Assembly (NCBI RefSeq): GCF_025965855.1
Contig: NZ_JAOPWB010000338.1
Location: 1-47,385 of the forward strand
DNA from: Mycobacterium sp.
GTDB lineage: Bacteria > Actinomycetota > Actinomycetes > Mycobacteriales > Mycobacteriaceae
Reading direction: 5' to 3'
Length of the DNA: 47,385 nt
Shown: positions 31,924-41,414 of the stretch, one piece after another
How positions within the stretch are numbered: position 1 is the first letter of the stretch
Layout: each line of letters starts with the position of its first letter
The notes under the pieces: generated by a model
The model's database searches: none
What the model saw: only the letters and a program-made list of their open reading frames with translations
What the model was told of the DNA's origin: nothing
Made by a program: the position numbers and the translations under genes

Positions 31924-32490
31924 ATGTCAGACGCCGGTGGTTTCGGCGAGGGTGCCCACGGCGACGAGGCCCACCCGCCGCAAGCCGGCGGCCGGGATGA
32001 TTGGACGCCGCCCTGGGATCCGCCGGAGGCCGGGTATCCGGCGTATTCGCCGCCCGGCTACCCGCCCGGCTATCCGGCCGAATACCCACCGCCGATTCCA
32101 CCGCCCGGATACGGGCCGCCGCGGGGCTATGGCGGCCCGCCCTACCCGCCGGGGACGCCGCAATACGGAGCCCCGCCGCCCGGCTACGTGCCGCCTGTCT
32201 ATCCCACCGGTCCCACCGGATATCCCGGTGGCTACCACGCGACGCCGGATTACCAGGTGAAGGCCGGGACCAACGGCCTGGCGATCGCGTCGCTCGTTTC
32301 GTCGTTCACCGGCTTTTTCTGCTGCGTCATCGGCTCGATCGTGGCCATCGTGCTGGGCGTGATCGCGATGAACCAGATCAAGGAGACTCGCCAGGAGGGC
32401 TACGGCCTGGCGGTCACCGGCATCGTGATCGGCGTCGGCACCCTGCTGGTGTTTTTGATCATCGCGATCTTCAGCATCCGTTCGCATTAG
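31924..32490 (+). CDS. Pro/Gly/Tyr-rich DUF4190 membrane protein (Rv1233c-like)
   Basis: A 188-residue protein. Residues about 25-110 form a low-complexity cytoplasmic stretch rich in PPGYP, PGYPP and GYGPP repeats; residues about 115-188 are a DUF4190 domain with two transmembrane helices and the signature NGLAIASLVSSFTGFFCC followed by GVIAMNQIKETRQEGYGLAVTG. Function unknown; such proteins are common in mycobacterial envelopes. ATG 31924 has no Shine-Dalgarno but a correctly spaced -10 box, so it is probably leaderless. It is divergent from the trehalose operon. Confidence 0.9.
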   Translation: MSDAGGFGEGAHGDEAHPPQAGGRDDWTPPWDPPEAGYPAYSPPGYPPGYPAEYPPPIPPPGYGPPRGYGGPPYPPGTPQYGAPPPGYVPPVYPTGPTGYPGGYHATPDYQVKAGTNGLAIASLVSSFTGFFCCVIGSIVAIVLGVIAMNQIKETRQEGYGLAVTGIVIGVGTLLVFLIIAIFSIRSH

Positions 32491-32544
32491 GGCGACTGAC
32501 CAGAAAGGCGGGCATCGCAGCCTGCCATCCGGGCGGCGGCTGAA

Positions 32545-32550
32545 TAGGCT
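32545..32550 (+). promoter_or_regulatory. Leaderless -10 box for the MgtE_N/CBS gene
   Basis: TAGGCT matches TANNNT, with seven bases before ATG 32558. Confidence 0.6.
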
Positions 32551-32557
32551 CTCTTGC

Positions 32558-33868
32558 ATGGGATCGGTCAACAGGGTCTACGTCGCGCGGCTCCCACGAA
32601 TGTTGGTGTTGGGTCCCCTCGGCGAAAACTTCGGCCGCGTCCGTGATGTCGTGATCAGCATCAGCATCGTCAGCCAACAGCCCCGCGTCCTGGGACTGGT
32701 CGTCGATTTGGCCACGCGCCGCAGCATTTTCATCCCGATGCTGCGGGTCGCCGCGATCGAGCCCAACGCGGTGACGCTCAACACCGGCAGCGTGTCGTTG
32801 CGCCGCTTCGAGCAGCGGCCCGGCGAGGTGCTGGCGATGGGCCAGGTGCTCGACACCGCCGTCAAGGTCCACGATCCCGAACTACCGGAGCTGGCCGGCC
32901 TCGAGGTCGTGGTCACCGACCTGGGGATCGAACAGATCCGGACACGAGACTGGTTGGTCACCAGGGTCGCCGTCCGCCCGCAGCGAAGGCTGGGACGGCG
33001 CGGCCCCGTGCACGTCGTGGACTGGCAGAACGTGCAGGGACTGACCCCGTCGGCGCTGGCGTTGCCGGGCCAGGGGGTGGCGCAGCTGCTCGCCCAGTTC
33101 GACGGCCGCAGGGCGGTCGACGTCGCCGACGTCATCCGCGGGCTGCCGCCCAAGCGGCGCTACGAGGTGCTCAAGGCGCTCGACGACGACCGGCTGGCCG
33201 ATGTTTTGCAGGAGCTGCCCGAGTTGGATCAGGCCGACGTGCTCTCGCAGCTGGGCACCGACCGATCGGCCGATGTACTCGAGGAGATGGATCCCGACGA
33301 CGCCGCCGACCTGCTCGGCGTGCTGAATCCGACGGACGCCGAGATGCTGCTGACCCGGATGGACCCCGACGAATCCGAACCGGTGCGCCGGCTGTTGACC
33401 CATTCACCCGACACCGCGGGCGGGCTGATGACCTCGGACCCGGTGGTGCTCACCCCGGACACGTCGGTCGCCGAGGCCCTGGCCCGGGTCCGCGACCCCG
33501 ACCTGACCGCCGCGCTGTCGTCCATGGTGTTCGTGGCCCGCCCGCCGACGGCCACCCCCACCGGGCGCTACCTGGGCTGCATTCCGCTGCAGCGGCTGCT
33601 GCGCGAAGCGCCGGCCGAGCTGGTCGGCGGGATCGTCGACAGTGACCTGCTCACCCTGACGCCGGAGACACCGCTCGGCGCGGTCACCCGCTACCTCGCC
33701 GCCTACAACCTGGTGTGCGGACCCGTGCTCGACGACCAGAACCACCTGTTGGGAGCGGTGACCGTGGACGACCTCCTCGATCACCTGCTCCCGCACGACT
33801 GGCGCGTGGACGTGCAGCAGCTGGACACCACCGGCCGAATCGAACGACGACTGGGAGGCTCCGGGTGA
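32558..33868 (+). CDS. MgtE_N/CBS-domain protein (Rv1232c-like)
   Basis: A 436-residue soluble protein. Two N-terminal PRC-barrel-like segments (about 5-65 and 95-145, VYVARLPRMLVLGPLGENFG and ELAGLEVVVTDLG) precede an MgtE intracellular N domain of repeated helices (LPPKRRYEVLKAL, LADVLQELPELDQADVL, DPDDAADLL, about 185-285) and a C-terminal pair of CBS domains (MTSDPVVLTPDTSVAEAL onward). The transmembrane channel part of MgtE is missing, as in Rv1232c, so it is more likely a Mg2+- or nucleotide-sensing regulator than a transporter. It shares a GTGA overlap with the next gene. Confidence 0.93.
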   Translation: MGSVNRVYVARLPRMLVLGPLGENFGRVRDVVISISIVSQQPRVLGLVVDLATRRSIFIPMLRVAAIEPNAVTLNTGSVSLRRFEQRPGEVLAMGQVLDTAVKVHDPELPELAGLEVVVTDLGIEQIRTRDWLVTRVAVRPQRRLGRRGPVHVVDWQNVQGLTPSALALPGQGVAQLLAQFDGRRAVDVADVIRGLPPKRRYEVLKALDDDRLADVLQELPELDQADVLSQLGTDRSADVLEEMDPDDAADLLGVLNPTDAEMLLTRMDPDESEPVRRLLTHSPDTAGGLMTSDPVVLTPDTSVAEALARVRDPDLTAALSSMVFVARPPTATPTGRYLGCIPLQRLLREAPAELVGGIVDSDLLTLTPETPLGAVTRYLAAYNLVCGPVLDDQNHLLGAVTVDDLLDHLLPHDWRVDVQQLDTTGRIERRLGGSG

Positions 33869-34407
33869 GCAAATCCACGGCACCGCGACGGCTCTACACC
33901 CCCCGAACGTCGCGCCGGTATTCACCCCGCGTCGACCCCGAGTCCGTCGGGCAGATCACCGAATCCGTCGCGCGCTTCTTCGGCACCGGCCGCTACCTGC
34001 TGATTCAGACCATCCTCGTGCTGGTGTGGATCTCGGTGAACGTGTTCGCGGCCGCGCTGCGCTGGGACCCCTACCCGTTCATCCTGCTCAATCTGGCCTT
34101 CTCGACGCAGGCCGCCTACGCGGCGCCGCTGATCCTGCTGGCCCAGAACCGCCAGGAGAACCGGGACCGCGTCACCCTCGAAGAGGATCGTCGCCGCGCC
34201 GCCCAGACCAAGGCCGACACCGAGTACCTGGCCCGCGAGCTGGCGGCGTTGCGGCTGGCCGTGGGCGAGGTCGTGACGCGTGAGTACCTCCGTCACGAGC
34301 TGGAAGACCTGCGCACTATGCTGGCCCGGTTGCAGCCGGAAGGTGCGGACGGGGAGGCCGTGGGGGCGAGTGACGACTGGGAGCGGACCGCTAAGAAATC
34401 GCGGTAA
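33865..34407 (+). CDS. DUF1003 membrane protein (Rv1231c-like)
   Basis: A 180-residue protein of the DUF1003 family. A basic N-terminus is followed by FGTGRYLLIQTILVLVWISV and a second helix within DPYPFILLNLAFSTQAAYAAPLILLAQNR, the family signature, then a long charged coiled-coil tail (about 110-165). Start GTG 33865 overlaps the TGA of the MgtE_N/CBS gene, so the two are translationally coupled, and the coupled order is conserved in M. tuberculosis. This suggests that the CBS protein and this small membrane protein act together, perhaps in Mg2+ handling, but that is inference. Confidence 0.92.
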   Translation: MSKSTAPRRLYTPRTSRRYSPRVDPESVGQITESVARFFGTGRYLLIQTILVLVWISVNVFAAALRWDPYPFILLNLAFSTQAAYAAPLILLAQNRQENRDRVTLEEDRRRAAQTKADTEYLARELAALRLAVGEVVTREYLRHELEDLRTMLARLQPEGADGEAVGASDDWERTAKKSR

Positions 34408-34453
34408 TTACCAAATCCACCATTGCGCCGCTCCCGTCACGGGGGTTATGTAT

Positions 34454-34469
34454 TGTGATCTGGTTCACG
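34454..34469 (+). promoter_or_regulatory. Candidate CRP (Rv3676-type) binding site
   Basis: TGTGATCTGGTTCACG fits the CRP half-sites TGTGA-N6-TCACA with one mismatch at the last base. It is centred about 46 bases before GTG 34508 of the lytic transglycosylase, in a short AT-richer intergenic gap. Confidence 0.5.
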
Positions 34470-34507
34470 AAGCTAAGCAGGTAGTTTCCCGACCTTAGGA
34501 CGGTCGA

Positions 34508-35752
34508 GTGCGCATTGGGGGACGCTGGGGTGCACGCCCGGCCGACGCGGCCGTGCGGCCGCGAGCACGCCTGACGAAATCGCCGGCATTCGGCGTCGCC
34601 GTCATCACTCCCCTGGTATTCGCCGGAGCGGTCGGGGGCGCGGCTCCCATATTTCCCGGGCATGCCCCACCGGTGCACAGCCAGGTCGTGCCGGTGCGCG
34701 GCGCCGCGATTTTTCCGGTGGCAGCGGTCTCGCCGACCGTCCCCGACACCTCCGGGCCGGTGGTCATCTCCATCGACCGGGCGCCGACCGCGTTCCACAT
34801 CGCCGAGGCCGCTCCTTCCGCGCCCCCGCCCCCGATGGTCGTGAGTGCGCCTGGCGCGCTTGGCATTCCGTCGATCGCGCTGGCCGCATACCGCAGCGCC
34901 GAAGAGAAGATGGCCGCCGCCGTCCCGGGTTGCGGGGTCAGCTGGAACCTGCTGGCCGGGATCGGGCGCATCGAGTCAGGCCACGCGGGCGGCGGGGCCG
35001 TCGATGCGCGCGGCACCGCGGTCGTCCCGATCTACGGCCCGTCGCTGGACGGCACGCTGCCCGGCAACGAGGTCATCCTGCAAAGCCGGGTCGGCAATCG
35101 GCCCACGTACGCGCGCGCAATGGGGCCGATGCAGTTCTTGCCGGGAACCTGGGCGCGATACGCCGCCGACGGCAAGGGCGACGGAACGGCCGATCCGCAG
35201 AACCTGTTCGACTCCGCGCTGGCCGCCGCGCGGTACTTGTGCAGCGGCGGGCTCAACCTGCGCGACCCGTCGCAGGTCATGTCCGCGATCCTGCGGTACA
35301 ACAACTCGGTGGCTTACGCGCAGAACGTGCTGGGTTGGGCCGCGGCGTACGCCACCGGCGTGGTCCCGGTCGACCTCCCGCCGATGACCGGACCGCCGCC
35401 GCCGCTCGGCAACGCGCACGACGAGAATCCGGAGGGACTCGGGCCCGGGCTGCCGATGAACGCCATCGGCCTCCCGACGGATGACCCGTTCTCGCGGACA
35501 CCGCTGATCGACTTGAGCGGAACCCCGCCCGTCGGTTCGCAGCCGATGTACCCGTGGATGGGAGCCACGCCACAGCAGGCCCCGACGCAACTGCCCGGCT
35601 GCACGGTGATCTGCATCGGTTCCCAGAACCCGGTGCCCCCGCCCTTCGGGCAGCCGGCGTTTGGCCCGTCTCCCGCCGACGCCGGCCCGCCGGCTGGGCC
35701 CGCCGCCGGGCCCCGGGCGTCAGGGTCGCCCAAGCCCGGCCCGGCCGGCTGA
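34508..35752 (+). CDS. Secreted lytic transglycosylase-like protein (Rv1230c-like)
   Basis: A 414-residue exported protein. A basic N-terminus and a hydrophobic segment at about 28-46 act as signal or anchor; then a Pro-rich linker; then an MltB-type lytic transglycosylase domain (about 125-305) with SWNLLAGIGRIESGH, whose Glu156 is the expected catalytic acid, followed by GPMQFLPGTWARY and AILRYNNSVAYA. The C-terminal 100 residues are Pro/Gly-rich. It would cleave peptidoglycan glycan strands in the cell wall. The GTG start lacks a Shine-Dalgarno sequence and has an imperfect -10 (TAGGAC) six bases upstream. A CRP-like site lies in its promoter. Confidence 0.9.
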   Translation: MRIGGRWGARPADAAVRPRARLTKSPAFGVAVITPLVFAGAVGGAAPIFPGHAPPVHSQVVPVRGAAIFPVAAVSPTVPDTSGPVVISIDRAPTAFHIAEAAPSAPPPPMVVSAPGALGIPSIALAAYRSAEEKMAAAVPGCGVSWNLLAGIGRIESGHAGGGAVDARGTAVVPIYGPSLDGTLPGNEVILQSRVGNRPTYARAMGPMQFLPGTWARYAADGKGDGTADPQNLFDSALAAARYLCSGGLNLRDPSQVMSAILRYNNSVAYAQNVLGWAAAYATGVVPVDLPPMTGPPPPLGNAHDENPEGLGPGLPMNAIGLPTDDPFSRTPLIDLSGTPPVGSQPMYPWMGATPQQAPTQLPGCTVICIGSQNPVPPPFGQPAFGPSPADAGPPAGPAAGPRASGSPKPGPAG

Positions 35753-35774
35753 CCGGCAGCCAATCGCGCACGCC

Positions 35775-35780
35775 TACACT
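35775..35780 (+). promoter_or_regulatory. -10 box close to the mrp start
   Basis: TACACT matches TANNNT; GTG 35786 is five bases and ATG 35789 eight bases further, so mrp is probably leaderless or nearly so. Confidence 0.5.
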
Positions 35781-35785
35781 CGGCG

Positions 35786-36934
35786 GTGATGTCCAGTCAT
35801 GAGACCGCCGACCTCAGCGCCGCCATCCGCACCGCACTGGGGAAGGTGATCGACCCCGAATTGCGCCGTCCCATCACCGAACTCGGGATGGTCAAGAGCG
35901 TCGACGTCGACGCCGACGGCGGCGTGCACGTGGCGATCTACCTGACCACCGCCGCCTGCCCCAAGAAGACCGAAATCACCGAGCGGGTCAGCAGCGCGGT
36001 CGCCGACGTTCCCGGCACCGGGGCCGTCAAGGTCACCCTGGACGTGATGAACGACGAGCAGCGCACCGAGCTGCGCAAGCAGTTGCGCGGGGACGCGGGC
36101 GAGCCCGTCATCCCCTTCGCCCAGCCCAGCTCCCTGACCCGGGTATACGCCGTCGCGTCCGGCAAGGGCGGGGTCGGGAAGTCCACGGTCACGGTGAACC
36201 TGGCCGCGGCGATGGCCGCCCGTGGGCTGTCGGTCGGCGTGCTGGACGCCGACATTCACGGCCATTCCATCCCGCGGATGATGGGCAGCACCGACCGGCC
36301 CACCCAGGTCGAGTCGATGATCCTGCCGCCCATCGCCCACGAGGTGAAGGTCATCTCGATCGCCCAGTTCACCAAGGGCAACACCCCGGTGGTGTGGCGC
36401 GGGCCGATGCTGCACCGGGCGCTGCAGCAGTTCCTGGCCGACGTGTACTGGGGCGATCTGGACGTCCTGCTGCTCGATCTGCCCCCCGGCACCGGCGACG
36501 TCGCGATCTCGGTGGCGCAGCTGATCCCCAACGCGGAGATCCTGGTGGTGACCACGCCACAGCTGGCCGCGGCCGAGGTCGCCGAACGGGCCGGCAGCAT
36601 CGCGCTGCAAACCCGCCAGCGCATCGTCGGCGTGGTGGAGAACATGTCCGGGCTGACGCTGCCCGACGGCACGAAGATGCAGGTGTTCGGCGAGGGCGGC
36701 GGCCAGCAGGTCGCCGAGCGGTTGTCCCGGGCGGTCGGCGCCGACGTGCCGCTGCTGGGTCAGATCCCGCTGGATCCGGCGCTGGTGGCGGCCGGCGATT
36801 CCGGCATCCCGATCGTGCTGAGCGCGCCGGACTCGCCGGTCGGTAAGGAACTGCGCGGCATCGCCGACAGCCTGTCGTCGCGACGGCGGGGGCTGGCGGG
36901 CGTGTCGCTGGGGCTGGACCCAACGCGCCGCTGA
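35786..36934 (+). CDS. mrp: Mrp/NBP35-type Fe-S cluster carrier ATPase
   Basis: A 382-residue ApbC/Mrp protein. An N-terminal MIP18 (DUF59) domain (about 8-95, VIDPELRRPITELGMV and the cysteine in TTAACPKK) is followed by a SIMIBI P-loop ATPase with the deviant Walker A GKGGVGKS at 126-133, LDADIHGHSIPRMMG, and DLPPGTGDVAI. It would carry or deliver Fe-S clusters in the cytoplasm. The Cys-x-x-Cys pair found near the C-terminus of many Mrp proteins is not present in this sequence, as is common in actinobacteria. GTG 35786 and ATG 35789 are both possible. It is convergent with tatB. Confidence 0.94.
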   Translation: MMSSHETADLSAAIRTALGKVIDPELRRPITELGMVKSVDVDADGGVHVAIYLTTAACPKKTEITERVSSAVADVPGTGAVKVTLDVMNDEQRTELRKQLRGDAGEPVIPFAQPSSLTRVYAVASGKGGVGKSTVTVNLAAAMAARGLSVGVLDADIHGHSIPRMMGSTDRPTQVESMILPPIAHEVKVISIAQFTKGNTPVVWRGPMLHRALQQFLADVYWGDLDVLLLDLPPGTGDVAISVAQLIPNAEILVVTTPQLAAAEVAERAGSIALQTRQRIVGVVENMSGLTLPDGTKMQVFGEGGGQQVAERLSRAVGADVPLLGQIPLDPALVAAGDSGIPIVLSAPDSPVGKELRGIADSLSSRRRGLAGVSLGLDPTRR

Positions 36935-36977
36935 ATCTCCTTCGACATCTTCTTCGACACTGAAACTACGGCGACGA

Positions 36978-37016
36978 CGCGCCGGGGATCCTCTGCCTGG
37001 TTGCAGTCTCGGCGCG
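36978..37016. terminator. Weak inverted repeat between mrp and tatB
   Basis: CGCGCCG (36978-36984) pairs with CGGCGCG (37010-37016) across 25 nt between the convergent ends of mrp and tatB. The position suits a terminator; the stem is short. Confidence 0.35.
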
Positions 37017-37021
37017 ACGTA

Positions 37022-37426
37022 CTAGGTCGCGTCGGTGTCGAACGGCGCCGGGCCGGAAGCGTGCTGCTCGGCCGCGGGCGCGGCCGACTCCACCGGCTTC
37101 GCCGCAGCCCCATTAAGGGACCTGTCGGGCCTGTCGAAATTCCCCGTGAGGAACGAGTCGTCGCCGTCCAGCAGGTGCTTGGTCAGCGCGGCGCGCGGCG
37201 TCATGCCGCGCAGCTTCTGCAGCTCACCGAGCGGGGCGCGCAGGTCGTCGAACTCGGGTCCGATGTCCTCGCGCAGCTGGTTGGTCATGCCGCTGAGGTA
37301 GTCGCGCGCCTGCCGCAGCGCGGTGGACGTCCAGCGGATGGCACCGGGTAGGCGCTCGGGCCCAAGGATCACCAGCCCCACCACGACGAGGACCAGGATG
37401 TGCTCCCAGCTCAGGTTCGCGAACAT
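37022..37426 (-). CDS. tatB: Sec-independent translocase subunit TatB
   Basis: A 134-residue TatB. A single N-terminal membrane helix (residues about 7-22, [18 protein letters not shown] with the family Gly-Pro hinge) is followed by a long amphipathic helix ([18 protein letters not shown]) and an acidic/Ala-Pro tail. It would form the TatBC receptor for folded, twin-arginine exported proteins. Its ATG 37426 follows the htrA TAG with no gap, so tatB is co-translated with htrA, an arrangement conserved with Rv1223-Rv1224 that ties export to envelope stress. Confidence 0.95.
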   Translation of the reverse strand: MFANLSWEHILVLVVVGLVILGPERLPGAIRWTSTALRQARDYLSGMTNQLREDIGPEFDDLRAPLGELQKLRGMTPRAALTKHLLDGDDSFLTGNFDRPDRSLNGAAAKPVESAAPAAEQHASGPAPFDTDAT

Positions 37427-39028
<1,602 letters not shown>

Positions 39029-39099
39029 CTAGTATCCACAGTGCGGTGTGGTCGGCATGAACGCGCGCGCGGCCGACGCGCAGCAGCGGAGCCGTCAAG

Positions 39100-39474
39100 C
39101 TACCGGCGCTTACGCTGGTCGCGCGTATCGCGCTCGGATGTGTCGTCGTCCGACGGATGGTGCGGGATTTCGGACAGCAGCCCGAGCAGGTTGCTGGGGA
39201 TACGGATCGGGTGGGAATCACGCAGCGCGGCACGCGCCCGGCTCTGATCCTCGACCTCGGCCGCGCATTCCGGGCACAGCGACAGGTGGTGCGCGGCCCG
39301 CAGGTGAGCATTCATCCGCAGCTCACCGTCGACGAACGCCGCGATCGCCTCGATGGACAGGTGCTCGGTGGAACGGAACCGGCGCGGAGCGCCGACGGGT
39401 TCGTCGCTTTGGGAGGCGAACTGTGCGGGCAGCCAGGAGAACGCGCGGCGAAACACCTCTCCGCGGTCGGCCAT
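39100..39474 (-). CDS. rseA: Anti-sigma-E factor RseA
   Basis: A 124-residue zinc-associated anti-sigma factor. The N-terminal 40 residues (VFRRAFSWLPAQFASQSDEP) are conserved with Rv1222; the ZAS motif is His63-x3-Cys67-x2-Cys70 (HHLSLCPEC). The C-terminal tail is shorter than in M. tuberculosis (about 154 residues there) and ends in a basic RDQRKRR. It binds SigE in the cytoplasm and, in M. tuberculosis, is removed after PknB phosphorylation by ClpC1P2. ATG 39474 and GTG 39477 are adjacent options. It lies downstream of sigE, from which it is separated by a strong hairpin. Confidence 0.93.
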   Translation of the reverse strand: MADRGEVFRRAFSWLPAQFASQSDEPVGAPRRFRSTEHLSIEAIAAFVDGELRMNAHLRAAHHLSLCPECAAEVEDQSRARAALRDSHPIRIPSNLLGLLSEIPHHPSDDDTSERDTRDQRKRR

Positions 39475-39548
39475 CACCAGTCCCTTTCTTTGTCGCCCAT
39501 CCTCGAATGTAGCGCGAGGTGGGCCTGACACCGCGCCCACAGCGCGAA

Positions 39549-39579
39549 AACACCGTTGGATTTTCGCTCCAACGGTGTT
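39549..39579 (-). terminator. Intrinsic terminator between sigE and rseA
   Basis: AACACCGTTGGA (39549-39560) and TCCAACGGTGTT (39568-39579) form a perfect 12-bp stem with a 7-nt loop. Read on the minus strand, about 40 nt after the sigE stop, the stem is followed by a run of Ts overlapping its end (GTGTTTTCGC), close to a classical rho-independent terminator. It would limit read-through from sigE into its anti-sigma gene. Confidence 0.75.
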
Positions 39580-39618
39580 ATTAGGTTGTGAATCAAGCCG
39601 TTCAGCGGTCGGGCAGTG

Positions 39619-40440
39619 CTATGCCGATTTGGTGCGCAGCGCGTCGGCGCGCAGGCCGTGCTCCGGGTGCGCGGCCAGGTAGTCGCGCAGCGCCTGACGC
39701 CCGCGGTGGATGCGGCTGCGCACGGTGCCCAGCTTGACGCCCAGGGTGGCGCCGATCTCCTCGTAGGACAGGCCCTCGATGTCGCACAGCACGACCGCGG
39801 CGCGGAACTCCGGGGGCAGCGAATCCAGCGCGGCCTGCAGGTCGGGCCCGAGCCGCGAATCGTGATAGATCTGCTCCGGGTTGGGCTCGTCGGCGGGCAC
39901 CCGGTCGTAATCCTCGGGGAGCGCCTCCATGCGGATGCGGGCGCGCCGGCGCACCATGTCGAGGAACAGGTTGGTGGTGATGCGGTGCAGCCAGCCCTCG
40001 AAGGTTCCGGGCTGGTAGTTCTGCACCGAGCGGAAAACCCGGATGAAGGTCTCCTGGGTCAGATCCTCAGCGTCCTGCTGGTTGCCGGACAGCCGGTAGG
40101 CCAGCCGGTACACGCGGTCGGCGTGCTGCCGCACGAGTTCGTCCCACGACGGCATCGTCGCCTTGTCCCCCGTCGCGTCGAACACTGCGGTGCCATGCAA
40201 CGCGTCCGTCGTTTCCGCCCATTCGTCGTCGCGGCATTCTTGGGCGTGAGACATGGTGCTCGGGCTCAAAAGCGCTGAGGTGATTGGATCCTCCAGGTTT
40301 GGCTTGCCGTCTAAGTTCGGCATTTCGTCGACCGCGTCAACGCGGAGCTGCCACGGTGTATTCCCATTCCGGGCAGTCCTATTCCGGGCAGTCCCATTCC
40401 GGGCATTTCGATTCCCGGTGCCCCTCACCCCGCGTTCCAT
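39619..40440 (-). CDS. sigE: ECF RNA polymerase sigma factor SigE
   Basis: A group 4 sigma factor controlling envelope, heat and detergent stress. Region 2 ([36 protein letters not shown]) and region 4 ([40 protein letters not shown]) are nearly identical to M. tuberculosis SigE. The start is uncertain: ATG 40440 gives 273 residues with an ME- N-terminus like Rv1221, while ATG 40323 (234) and ATG 40254 (211, MSHAQE) fit the shorter isoforms known for SigE. The N-terminal extension contains a 15-bp tandem repeat coding for TARN(G/R) pentads that I do not recall in M. tuberculosis. The C-terminus also differs from the M. tuberculosis one ([11 protein letters not shown]). Confidence 0.95.
   Translation of the reverse strand: MERGVRGTGNRNARNGTARNRTARNGNTPWQLRVDAVDEMPNLDGKPNLEDPITSALLSPSTMSHAQECRDDEWAETTDALHGTAVFDATGDKATMPSWDELVRQHADRVYRLAYRLSGNQQDAEDLTQETFIRVFRSVQNYQPGTFEGWLHRITTNLFLDMVRRRARIRMEALPEDYDRVPADEPNPEQIYHDSRLGPDLQAALDSLPPEFRAAVVLCDIEGLSYEEIGATLGVKLGTVRSRIHRGRQALRDYLAAHPEHGLRADALRTKSA
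40365..40424 (-). repeat. 15-bp minisatellite in the 5' part of sigE
   Basis: Four tandem 15-bp units: CATTCCGGGCAGTCC (40365-40379), TATTCCGGGCAGTCC (40380-40394), CATTCCGGGCATTTC (40395-40409) and the degenerate GATTCCCGGTGCCCC (40410-40424), written on the plus strand. Copy changes keep the sigE frame because the unit is five codons. Confidence 0.9.
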
Positions 40441-40484
40441 AGGCATACCGTCGCCCATCGGAGTATGCGCGGCATAGGAGCAAT

Positions 40485-40503
40485 CTGAGGTTTGGCTGAG
40501 AAA
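40485..40503 (-). promoter_or_regulatory. CTCAG direct repeats upstream of sigE, MprA-box-like
   Basis: On the minus strand the stretch reads TTTCTCAGCCAAACCTCAG: two CTCAG copies 11 bases apart, upstream of every sigE start. M. tuberculosis sigE is controlled by MprA, whose sites are loose direct repeats containing CTCAG. The match is suggestive only. Confidence 0.4.
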
Positions 40504-40629
40504 CCAGATCGTTACAAGCGTTGAACAGCGCGGATCCGTCCGTGCGTGAGCTTCGTCGCCCCGCGCGTGCCGGGCGTGTCCTGGCGGTCCGGCTAAGGCG
40601 CGCCTGCCCGACCGCGCCGCAAATTGGAA

Positions 40630-40635
40630 TACGCT
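40630..40635 (+). promoter_or_regulatory. Leaderless -10 box for the O-methyltransferase gene
   Basis: TACGCT matches TANNNT, with seven bases before ATG 40643. Confidence 0.6.
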
Positions 40636-40642
40636 GCGGGGC

Positions 40643-41320
40643 ATGGAAGCCAGCGACACCAAAACCCCGGCAACCCCCGCCCAGGCGGCCCCCAGTCGAG
40701 CCGAATCGCTGTGCGCGCACGCCGAGGGGTCGATATCGGAGGATGCGCTTCTGGCGGCCGCCCGCGAACGCTCCGTGGAGATCGGCGCCGGGGCGGTGAC
40801 GCCCGCGGTGGGGGCGCTGTTGAGCCTGCTGGCAAAGCTCAGCGGCGGCAAGGCCGTCGCGGAGGTGGGCACCGGCGCAGGGGTGAGCGGCCTCTGGTTG
40901 TTGTCGGGCATGAGCGACGACGGCGTGTTGACGACGATCGATATCGAACCCGAATACCTGCGGATCGCCAAGCAGGCGTTCTCCGACGCCGGCGTCGGAC
41001 CGTCGCGCACCAGGCTGATCGGCGGCCGTGCCCAGGAGGTGCTGACCCGGCTGGCCGACGAGTCCTATGACCTGGTGTTCATCGACGCCGACCCGATCGA
41101 CCAGCCGGACTACGTCGTCGAGGGTGTGCGGCTGCTGCGGTCCGGTGGCGTCATCGTGGTGCACCGCGCCGCACTGGGCGGCCGGGCGGGCGATCCCGCG
41201 GCCCGGGACGCCGAGGTGACCGCGGTGCGCGAGGCGGCCCGGCTCATCGCCGAGGACGAGCGGCTCACCCCCGCGCTGGTGCCGCTCGGCGACGGGCTGC
41301 TGGCCGCGGTCCGGGACTAG
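40643..41320 (+). CDS. SAM-dependent O-methyltransferase (Rv1220c-like)
   Basis: A 225-residue class I O-methyltransferase of the caffeoyl-CoA/catechol OMT type (methyltransferase_3). The SAM loop is VAEVGTGAG at 72-80, the acidic end of strand 2 is TTIDIE, and the metal-site aspartate region is [10 protein letters not shown], with IDQPDYV after it. The substrate is unknown. It is divergent from sigE, as in M. tuberculosis, but has its own leaderless promoter. A 20-residue variable N-terminus precedes the conserved [16 protein letters not shown]. Confidence 0.93.
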   Translation: MEASDTKTPATPAQAAPSRAESLCAHAEGSISEDALLAAARERSVEIGAGAVTPAVGALLSLLAKLSGGKAVAEVGTGAGVSGLWLLSGMSDDGVLTTIDIEPEYLRIAKQAFSDAGVGPSRTRLIGGRAQEVLTRLADESYDLVFIDADPIDQPDYVVEGVRLLRSGGVIVVHRAALGGRAGDPAARDAEVTAVREAARLIAEDERLTPALVPLGDGLLAAVRD

Positions 41321-41378
41321 TTCGGGACCGGGACAAAACCTTTACGTATTCCTGACGGGGAGCCTCCTTGACGCCCGG

Positions 41379-41414
41379 CTGAACGCGCGTTTAGTGTACT
41401 GAACATGCGTTCAG
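41379..41414. promoter_or_regulatory. Double operator of the Rv1219c-type repressor
   Basis: Two 16-bp palindromes 20 bp apart: CTGAACGCGCGTTTAG (41379-41394) and CTGAACATGCGTTCAG (41399-41414). They flank and overlap the -10 box TAGTGT (41392-41397) and the predicted start at ATG 41405, so bound repressor would block polymerase directly. CTGAAC...GTTCAG arms are typical of TetR operators. Confidence 0.8.
41392..41397 (+). promoter_or_regulatory. Leaderless -10 box for the efflux operon
   Basis: TAGTGT matches TANNNT, with seven bases before ATG 41405, inside the double operator. Confidence 0.65.

Noticed and set aside
32040..32250. CCGCCCGGCTA-type repeats as a CRISPR or satellite
   Set aside because: They are the codons of the PPGYP-rich stretch of the DUF4190 protein, of irregular length and without spacers.
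40440..41010. Extension of sigE upstream to 41010
   Set aside because: It would run antisense through the conserved O-methyltransferase gene and matches nothing in SigE.
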